This document shows positions 1 to 4,786 of a DNA stretch of 6,558 bases, one piece after another; the first letter of the stretch is position 1; each line of letters begins with the position of its first letter. The notes under the pieces were generated by a model. That model worked only from the letters and a program-made list of their open reading frames with translations. It searched no databases and had not been told where the DNA came from. This DNA comes from Actinomycetes bacterium. GTDB lineage: Bacteria > Actinomycetota > Actinomycetes > S36-B12 > UBA5976. The position numbers were made by a program, and so were the translations under genes. The DNA is taken from positions 1 to 6,558 of the forward strand of contig JAJXSV010000116.1 in NCBI GenBank assembly GCA_021784375.1, in the 5' to 3' direction.

Positions 1-600
1 GAACAGCACCGTGGGCCGCGTCTGCTCCCACAGGGCGAGCAGCTCGTTGGACATGATGGCCTTGGTCTGCACGTCGAGGGCACCGAAGGGCTCGTCCATG
101 AGGAGCACGCTCGGTTCGTTGATGAGGGCAGCGGCCAGGCCGGCGCGCTTGCGCATGCCGCCGGACAGTTGGTGGGGGTAGTGATCCTCGAAGCCCTGCA
201 GGCCCACCCGCTTGATCCAGTCGCGCGAACGCGCCTGGGCATCGGCCTTCGACTGCCCGCGGAAGATGGGGCCCATGGAGACGTTGCCCAACACCGACTT
301 CCAGGGCATGAGCACGTCCGACTGGAACATCACGCTCACACCGGGAGTGACGCCGTGGACGGTGGTGCCCCCGACACGGACGGAGCCGCCACTCGGCTCG
401 TCGAGTCCCGACACCAGGCCCAGGGTCGTCGACTTGCCACACCCCGTCGGTCCGACGATCGCGCAGAACTGGCCCGGCTCCACCACCAGCCCCACATCCT
501 GCAGCGCGGTGAAGACCGAGCCGCTCGGTGTCGCGAAGCGCTTCGTCACCCCCGCCAACTCGATGCGCGGCGGCGCCTGGAGGCCACTGGCTCCTGCCAT
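1..600 (-). CDS. NitT/TauT-type ABC transporter ATP-binding protein (partial, C-terminus beyond window)
   Basis: This is the ATPase subunit of an importer related to the nitrate, sulfonate, taurine and aminopyrimidine families (NrtD/SsuB/TauB/ThiZ type). It would hydrolyse ATP at the cytoplasmic face of the membrane to drive uptake with a permease and a binding protein. I translated the minus strand by hand from the ATG at 600 and got 200 codons with no stop up to the window edge. Visible motifs are Walker A GPTGCGKST (residues 50-58), the Q-loop glutamine in MFQSD (Q93), the signature LSGGM (145-149), Walker B VLLMDE (165-170) and the D-loop GALD (173-176). The H-loop histidine and the last 50-70 residues expected for the family lie outside the window. 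The start is supported by AAGGAG nine bases upstream. The gene is divergent from a two-component system that may control it. The substrate cannot be read from the ATPase alone; the family call is firm. Confidence 0.95.
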   Translation of the reverse strand, partial: MAGASGLQAPPRIELAGVTKRFATPSGSVFTALQDVGLVVEPGQFCAIVGPTGCGKSTTLGLVSGLDEPSGGSVRVGGTTVHGVTPGVSVMFQSDVLMPWKSVLGNVSMGPIFRGQSKADAQARSRDWIKRVGLQGFEDHYPHQLSGGMRKRAGLAAALINEPSVLLMDEPFGALDVQTKAIMSNELLALWEQTRPTVLF

Positions 601-609
601 CAAGATTCA

Positions 610-615
610 CTCCTT
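610..615 (-). promoter_or_regulatory. Shine-Dalgarno site of the ABC ATPase gene
   Basis: The minus strand reads AAGGAG nine bases before the ATG at 600. It is a near-consensus ribosome binding site and fixes the start of the ATPase gene. It also means this transcript has a leader, unlike the apparently leaderless gene on the other side of the intergenic region. Confidence 0.8.
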
Positions 616-662
616 CATTTCGTGGTTGGAGCGAAGCCTCGTGCGCCTGCGGTCGCACTTCC

Positions 663-676
663 ATGTTGCGCGACAT
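663..676. promoter_or_regulatory. Operator-like near-palindrome between divergent ABC and two-component genes
   Basis: ATGTTGCGCGACAT is an inverted repeat with six of seven base pairs matching (ATGT and GCGC/ACAT symmetric; one central mismatch). It lies about 62 bases upstream of the ABC start and 81 bases upstream of the kinase start. This region is visibly less GC-rich than the flanking genes. Position and symmetry suit a regulator site for the divergent pair, for example for the response regulator encoded at 2398-3072. No binding consensus was checked, so the assignment is inference. A second small palindrome, TGATCA, is at 707-712. I see no convincing -35/-10 pair for the ABC gene in this region. 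Confidence 0.35.
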
Positions 677-745
677 TGTTCGTCTTACAGGCGTTGTCGT
701 CGTTTCTGATCATTTTGGACTCGGGACGTGCGAGCGGGCTGGCGT

Positions 746-751
746 TACGCT
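746..751 (+). promoter_or_regulatory. Candidate -10 element for leaderless transcription of the sensor kinase gene
   Basis: TACGCT fits the actinobacterial -10 pattern TANNNT and ends exactly six bases before the ATG at 758, which places the expected transcription start at or next to the start codon. No good Shine-Dalgarno sequence precedes this ATG, which is consistent with a leaderless mRNA. I found no clear -35 element at normal spacing. The same geometry recurs at 4775-4787. Confidence 0.4.
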
Positions 752-757
752 TCGGCG

Positions 758-2401
758 ATGGGCACCCGCGGAGCGCGTCTGCGAGGGCGCTTGTCGACAC
801 AGGTGTTCCTGCTGCTACTCGTCATCCTCATCGTGAGCGGCGGTGTGGGGTTCGCCGTGACGTCCGCCAGGGTCCGCAGCGAACTCGACCGACAGGCCGC
901 CAACAAGTCGCTGGACATCGCGCACGCGGTGGCGGTGACACCCGAGGTGATCGACGCCTTCAAGTCACCGGACCCGGCTGCGACCATCGATCCGCTCGTG
1001 GAGACCATCCGTCGCAGCACGCATGCGGCATTCATCGTCGTCGCCAACCGCGATGGCATCCGCTACTCGCACCCGAACCACCTGCTCATCGGCACCTCGC
1101 TGCTGCACGACCCCGGGGAGAACCCGAGCGCAGTGCTCGCGGGTCATACCTTCGTGGGCGTGCAGACCGGTTCGCTGGGGCGCTCGATGCGCGCCAAGGT
1201 CCCGCTCCGTGACGCCTCCGGTCACATCATCGGCCTGGTCTCCGTCGGCGTGCTGGAACGTCGTGTATCGGCGGAGATGCAGCAGGAGCTCGCAACCTTC
1301 GCGCTGCCGCCCTTGCTCGCCCTCCTGCTCGGCCTCGCCGGTGCCGTCCTCCTCGCCCAGCGCGTCAAGCGCGGCACCTTCGGGCTGGAGCCGGCCGAGA
1401 TCGGTGCCCTGCTCGAGCAGCGCGAGGCCATGCTGCATGGTGTGCGTGAGGGTGCCATCACCGTCACCACGACCGGCGTGATCACGCTCATCAACGACGA
1501 GGCGCGCCGACTGCTCGGCCTCAAGGGGGATGCGGTCGGGAAGAACCTGGTGACGTTGCTGCCTGCGGGGCACATCCGCGACATCCTGAGCGACACCGGC
1601 GAGGCACGCGATGAGATGGTCGTCGTGGATCCGCTGGTGCTGCTCGTGAGCCGCATCCCCGTCAACGTGCGCGGGCGCGAGATCGGCGCTGTCATCACCC
1701 TGCGCGACCGCACGGAACTCGACTCACTGCTGCGTGAGCTGGACGACGCGCGCGCGTTCTCCGACGGCCTGCGCGCCCAGGAGCACGAGTTCTCGAACCG
1801 CCTCCACGTCATCGGTGGCCTCATCGAATTGGGCCGCTACGCGGAGGCCGTGCGCTACATCGACCTGCAGTCGAAGCTCCACAAGGACCTGGCGGCCACC
1901 CTGATCGGCCATACCGGTGACCCACTGCTCGCTGGCCTGCTCATCGGCAAGGTGGCGGTGGCAAGCGAGCGTGGTGTGGACCTGCGCATCTCCTCCAACA
2001 CCGAGTTCCCGGAGGCCCTGCCCGAGCCCGACGCCGTCATCATCATCCTCGGCAACCTCATCGACAATGCGATCGACGCTGCCGCATCCAACACCGCGCA
2101 GGCCATCGTCGAGGTGTCGGTGAACGTCGTCGGCAACCGACTCATGATGCGCGTCCACGACTCCGGTCCCGGGGTGGACCCGACGATCGCGCACGCCATG
2201 TTCACCGATGGCTTCAGCACCAAGGCCCCGCGAACCGGAGTGCGGCGTCGCGGCATGGGCCTGGCGCTCGTGCGCATGCAGGTGGAGGCGCTCTTCGGCA
2301 CCATCACGGTCGAGAACCTCGACGGCGCGCTGTTCACGGTGTCCATCCCCATGACACCCTCACCGATGCCGGACGACGACGCCTCAGAGGTGCTGACGTG
2401 A
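758..2401 (+). CDS. CitA/DcuS-family sensor histidine kinase
   Basis: This is a membrane-bound sensor kinase, 547 residues from the ATG at 758. Segments in order: first membrane helix about 17-36; extracytoplasmic Cache/PDC-type sensor domain about 37-180; second helix about 181-200; cytoplasmic PAS domain about 219-320; SpoOB-type dimerisation helix with HEFSNRLH, whose first histidine (H343) is the likely phosphorylation site; and an HATPase domain with N-box NLIDN (433-437), G1 box DSGPG (468-472) and G2 box GMGLAL (499-504). The sensor domain has RYSH (R102, H105) and RAK (R145, K147). In the families as I recall them, CitA has an R-x-K pair where DcuS has R-x-F, so a citrate-like tricarboxylate is the best ligand guess. 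A longer reading from GTG at 728 adds ten residues; I prefer 758 because of the TANNNT hexamer six bases upstream. The stop overlaps the response regulator start by 4 nt (GTGA), so the two are translationally coupled. Confidence 0.93.
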   Translation: MGTRGARLRGRLSTQVFLLLLVILIVSGGVGFAVTSARVRSELDRQAANKSLDIAHAVAVTPEVIDAFKSPDPAATIDPLVETIRRSTHAAFIVVANRDGIRYSHPNHLLIGTSLLHDPGENPSAVLAGHTFVGVQTGSLGRSMRAKVPLRDASGHIIGLVSVGVLERRVSAEMQQELATFALPPLLALLLGLAGAVLLAQRVKRGTFGLEPAEIGALLEQREAMLHGVREGAITVTTTGVITLINDEARRLLGLKGDAVGKNLVTLLPAGHIRDILSDTGEARDEMVVVDPLVLLVSRIPVNVRGREIGAVITLRDRTELDSLLRELDDARAFSDGLRAQEHEFSNRLHVIGGLIELGRYAEAVRYIDLQSKLHKDLAATLIGHTGDPLLAGLLIGKVAVASERGVDLRISSNTEFPEALPEPDAVIIILGNLIDNAIDAAASNTAQAIVEVSVNVVGNRLMMRVHDSGPGVDPTIAHAMFTDGFSTKAPRTGVRRRGMGLALVRMQVEALFGTITVENLDGALFTVSIPMTPSPMPDDDASEVLT

Positions 2402-3072
2402 TCCGCACACTGCTCGTCGACGACGACTTCATGGCCGTCTCCGTGCACCGGGAGTTCCTCGCCCGCTTGGCGGGCTTCGAAGTGGTGGGCGAGGCCACCA
2501 CCGGCTCGCGGGCCCTTGAGCTGGTGCTGGAACTGCGTCCTGACCTGGTCGTCCTCGACATGTACCTGCCGGACATCCCGGGCAGCGAGGTGCTGCAGCG
2601 CATCCGGGCCTCCGAGCACCACGATGTCGACGTCATCGCCATCACCTCCGCCAAGGATGTCGGGATCCTCCGCAATGCCATGCGCTTCGGCGTCGTGCAG
2701 TACATCGTGAAGCCCTTCACCTTCGGCACCTTCAAGGAGCGCTTCGAGCGGTACGCCTCGGCGCAGGCCCGCATGCAGGCGATGCTCGAGCCGGGCCAGG
2801 GGGACGTCGACCGGGTGTACGGACTGCTACGGGTGGCGGGGGAGGACTCGCTGCCGAAGGGGATCGCGGCCCCCACCCTGGACGTCGTTTCCGGGATCCT
2901 GCGCGACAGCGCCCAGGGCGTCTCTGCCACCGAACTGGCCGAGCACGCCGGCTTCAGCCCGGGCGTCGCGCGGCGCTACCTGCGCTTCCTCTCGAAGTCC
3001 GGATCCGTCACCTTCACGGTTCGCTACGGGGCCGCTGGGCGCCCCGAGCACATCTACCGCTGGACGCGCTGA
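2398..3072 (+). CDS. CitB/DcuR-family response regulator
   Basis: This 224-residue cytoplasmic transcription regulator is the partner of the kinase directly upstream. The receiver domain occupies about residues 1-120, with the acidic pocket D8-D10, phospho-acceptor D54 in VVLDMYLPD, T83 in AITSA and the conserved lysine K105 in VKPF. The C-terminal part (about 158-222) holds a helix-turn-helix typical of the CitB group: GVSATELAEHAGFS followed by the recognition region ARRYLRFL, then a short wing (SVTFTVRYG). The start is GTG inside the kinase stop (GTGA), with AGAGG seven bases upstream at 2386-2390. Relatives regulate uptake and use of citrate and C4-dicarboxylates. Here no such gene follows, and the likeliest target is the divergent ABC transporter at the left edge; that link rests on position only. 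Confidence 0.94.
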   Translation: MIRTLLVDDDFMAVSVHREFLARLAGFEVVGEATTGSRALELVLELRPDLVVLDMYLPDIPGSEVLQRIRASEHHDVDVIAITSAKDVGILRNAMRFGVVQYIVKPFTFGTFKERFERYASAQARMQAMLEPGQGDVDRVYGLLRVAGEDSLPKGIAAPTLDVVSGILRDSAQGVSATELAEHAGFSPGVARRYLRFLSKSGSVTFTVRYGAAGRPEHIYRWTR

Positions 3073-3098
3073 GTCGCGCGTCAGCTGCCTTGCGAGGC
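3063..3098 (+). terminator. Two hairpins around the end of the response regulator gene, possible terminator
   Basis: GACGCGC (3063-3069) pairs perfectly with GCGCGTC (3076-3082), giving a 7-bp stem whose 6-nt loop contains the TGA stop. A smaller stem, GCCT/AGGC with a TGCG loop, follows at 3087-3098. No T-tract follows either stem, so a classic intrinsic terminator is not shown. U-less hairpin terminators are proposed in GC-rich actinobacteria, and the next gene appears to have its own control region. Confidence 0.35.
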
Positions 3099-3159
3099 CG
3101 GGGTGTGAGGGGCAGGCGTGCAGCACCGTGCGGATGCCGGCGAAACATGGCACCATACG

Positions 3160-3179
3160 CATTCGATGAACGTCTAATG
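3160..3179. promoter_or_regulatory. Operator-like imperfect palindrome upstream of arsM
   Basis: The 20 bases from 3160 follow CATTnGAnGnnCnTCnAATG, with seven of ten symmetric positions complementary, and end two bases before the arsM ribosome binding site. Placement between promoter region and start codon suits a repressor site. ArsR/SmtB repressors bind imperfect palindromes of about this size near ars promoters, so an ArsR-type operator is a reasonable guess, although no arsR gene is in the window. A second short repeat, ATGGCACCAT, lies at 3147-3156. I could not assign a -35/-10 pair. Confidence 0.4.
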
Positions 3180-3180
3180 C

Positions 3181-3187
3181 AAGGAAG
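3181..3187 (+). promoter_or_regulatory. Shine-Dalgarno site of arsM
   Basis: AAGGAAG lies six bases before the ATG at 3194 and decides the arsM start. It shows that arsM is translated from a leadered mRNA, in contrast to the genes at 758 and 4787. Confidence 0.75.
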
Positions 3188-3193
3188 TCCCGC

Positions 3194-4003
3194 ATGAGCC
3201 AGGTCCGCGACGACGAGATCCGCGCCAGCGTCCGTGACACGTACAGCAAGCTCGCCGTCATCGATGACGGTGAGGGCTGTGCCACGGACTCGTGCTGCGG
3301 TGCCGGCGGCATCGTGCAGATCGCCTCGGTGCAACTCGGGTACTCCGCGGCAGACGTCGCGTCGGTGCCGGAGGGCGCCGACCTCGGGCTGGGCTGCGGG
3401 AACCCGCAAGCCATCGCCGACCTCAAGCCGGGCGAGACCGTGCTCGACCTCGGCAGCGGCGCCGGGTTCGACGCCTTCCTCGCCGCCCCCGTGGTCGGTG
3501 AGACCGGACAGGTCATCGGCGTCGACATGACACCGGCCATGGTGAGCAAGGCGCGTGCCAATGCCGAGCGCGCGGGGTATGCGAACGTGGGCTTCCGGCT
3601 CGGGGAGATCGAGCACCTCCCGGTTGCTGACGCCACCGTCGACGTCATCATCTCCAATTGCGTCATCAACCTCTCCCCGGACAAGCCCGCGGTGTTCCGC
3701 GAGGCCTTCCGAGTGCTCCGGCCGGGCGGGCGCGTGGCCGTGTCCGATGTCGTGGCATCGGCGGAGATCCCCCCGGAGGTGCGGGGCGATCTCAGCCTCC
3801 ACTCCGGCTGTGTGGCGGGGGCTTCATCCGTCCCCGAGCTCGAGCGCATGATGGCCGACGCGGGCTTCGTGGACATCCGCATCGCGCCCAAGGATGAGAG
3901 CAAGGACTTCATGGAGTTGTGGGCTCCGGGCCGCAACATCACGGACTACGTGGTCTCGGCGACCATCGAGGCCGCCAAGCCGACGCGCGCCGAGTCCGCG
4001 TGA
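3194..4003 (+). CDS. arsM: Arsenite S-adenosylmethionine methyltransferase (ArsM)
   Basis: This 269-residue cytoplasmic enzyme would transfer methyl groups from S-adenosylmethionine to As(III), giving methylated and finally volatile arsenicals. The SAM-binding motif I is VLDLGSGAGFD (83-93), followed by the acidic residue in GVDMTP (D111). The ArsM hallmark cysteines are present: C68 in LGLGCGNP, C156 in SNCVINLSPDKP and C206 in HSGCVAGA. The last two are 50 residues apart, as I recall for the algal enzyme CmArsM. An N-terminal cluster, C29, C34 and C35 (CATDSCC), probably supplies the further thiol seen in this family. Length is normal for bacterial ArsM, and I see no missing key residue. 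The start has a good ribosome binding site and a palindrome just upstream that may be an operator. The stop overlaps the start of a CPBP protease gene by 4 nt. No arsR, arsB/acr3 or arsC gene is nearby, so the gene stands outside a classical ars operon. Confidence 0.95.
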   Translation: MSQVRDDEIRASVRDTYSKLAVIDDGEGCATDSCCGAGGIVQIASVQLGYSAADVASVPEGADLGLGCGNPQAIADLKPGETVLDLGSGAGFDAFLAAPVVGETGQVIGVDMTPAMVSKARANAERAGYANVGFRLGEIEHLPVADATVDVIISNCVINLSPDKPAVFREAFRVLRPGGRVAVSDVVASAEIPPEVRGDLSLHSGCVAGASSVPELERMMADAGFVDIRIAPKDESKDFMELWAPGRNITDYVVSATIEAAKPTRAESA

Positions 4004-4728
4004 CGGTGGCGGCAAGGCGCCGCGCGCCGTTGCGGAACCATCCGGTGGTCGTGTCCGCACTGCTGCTCTGCGCGGTGGTGGCGACCAACGCCATCCTCTA
4101 CTTCGCAGGCGCCGTATGGTGGCCGGGCCCGGTCATCGCCGGTGCCCTCCTTGCCTACGCCCGATGGACCGGCCTGAGCTGGGCGCAACTCGGGCTGGCG
4201 CGATCCCAGTTCCGACGCGGCGCGCGCTGGGGCCTGATCGTGGCGGCGGTGGTCGCCTCGGTCTACGCGGTCGGGGTCGCCATGCCCTGGACGCGAAGCG
4301 CGTTCCTCGATTCGCGCTACCACCTGAGTGTGGTGCGCGCGCTCACCACCGCCTTCATCGTGATCCCGCTGAGCACAGTGCTGGTGGAGGAGGTCGCCTT
4401 CCGTTCGGTGCTCTGGGCAGCACTCACCCGGCACATGACGGCCTGGAAGGCGCTCACCATCACCTCGACCCTGTTCGGGCTGTGGCATGTCCTCCCCTCC
4501 CTGCGCCTGGCCAGCACCAATCCGGCGATCCGGGGCGCGTTGGGTGCGACTGCCCATGCCACCGTGCTCGCCGTCGTGGGCACGGTCCTGTTCACGACCT
4601 TGGGCGGGCTGGTCGCAGGTGAGCTCCGACGGCGCAGCGGCAGCATCCTGGCCAGCGTGGGCATGCATTGGGCGACCAACGCGCTCGGCATCATGTTCGG
4701 CCTCGTTGCCTGGTCCCTGCGGCCCTGA
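4000..4728 (+). CDS. CPBP-family intramembrane metalloprotease
   Basis: This is an integral membrane protein of 242 residues from the GTG at 4000, belonging to the CPBP/ABI family related to the CAAX prenyl protease Rce1. The three conserved motifs are present: EEVAFR (E130, E131, R135), the H163 motif in LFGLWHV, and HWATN (H223, N227). In Rce1-type proteins these residues form the catalytic or metal-binding centre within the membrane. Hydrophobic segments lie at about 15-38, 42-56, 77-97, 113-131, 152-168, 184-205 and 216-240, matching the usual six to eight helices. The basic N-terminus (ARRRAPLR) suggests a cytoplasmic start. The GTG is inside the arsM stop (GTGA), with no strong Shine-Dalgarno site, so translation is probably coupled to arsM. 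An in-frame GTG at 3919 would extend 81 bases into arsM and is unlikely. The substrate is unknown; bacterial members include bacteriocin self-immunity and other poorly defined roles. Confidence 0.88.
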   Translation: MTVAARRRAPLRNHPVVVSALLLCAVVATNAILYFAGAVWWPGPVIAGALLAYARWTGLSWAQLGLARSQFRRGARWGLIVAAVVASVYAVGVAMPWTRSAFLDSRYHLSVVRALTTAFIVIPLSTVLVEEVAFRSVLWAALTRHMTAWKALTITSTLFGLWHVLPSLRLASTNPAIRGALGATAHATVLAVVGTVLFTTLGGLVAGELRRRSGSILASVGMHWATNALGIMFGLVAWSLRP

Positions 4729-4748
4729 TATCCGTGGGCGGCCGGGCC

Positions 4749-4767
4749 CGACGCCGCTTGCGCGTCG
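4749..4767. repeat. Short inverted repeat after the CPBP gene
   Basis: CGACGC (4749-4754) and GCGTCG (4762-4767) can form a 6-bp GC-rich stem with a 7-nt loop in the 58-base gap between the CPBP gene and the hydrolase gene. It has no following T-tract. It may be a weak terminator for the arsM transcript or part of the hydrolase promoter region; either reading is tentative. Confidence 0.3.
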
Positions 4768-4774
4768 CCGTGCG

Positions 4775-4780
4775 TAGGGT
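4775..4780 (+). promoter_or_regulatory. Candidate -10 element for the hydrolase gene, possibly leaderless
   Basis: TAGGGT matches the TANNNT form of actinobacterial -10 elements and ends six bases before the GTG at 4787. Transcription would begin at or beside that codon. The same bases overlap AGGGTGA (4776-4782), which could instead act as a ribosome binding site for the ATG at 4790, so the two explanations compete. Confidence 0.45.
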
Positions 4781-4786
4781 GAATCC

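Noticed and set aside
728..757. GTG at 728 as the kinase start
   Set aside because: It has only a weak GGA upstream and adds ten residues before the basic stretch that normally precedes the first membrane helix; ATG 758 has the better-placed TANNNT element.
615..800. 61-aa minus-strand frame crossing the intergenic region and ending at the ABC ribosome site
   Set aside because: It begins inside the kinase coding region, has no ribosome site or recognisable motif, and its stop merely coincides with the bases before AAGGAG. A leader peptide cannot be excluded but nothing supports it.
169..1212. Long plus-strand open frames of 347 and 165 aa across the ABC gene and into the kinase gene
   Set aside because: They lie antisense to a clear ABC ATPase with all motifs, or out of frame with the kinase. 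Their translations are arginine-, alanine- and histidine-rich low-complexity products typical of GC-rich shadow frames.
1855..2622. 255-aa minus-strand frame opposite the kinase/regulator junction
   Set aside because: It is antisense to well-conserved HATPase and receiver domains, and shows no domain of its own.
3919..3999. GTG at 3919 as start of the CPBP protein
   Set aside because: It would overlap arsM by 85 bases and add a polar, histidine- and arginine-rich stretch unlike a membrane protein N-terminus; GTG 4000 gives the usual length and a coupled GTGA overlap.
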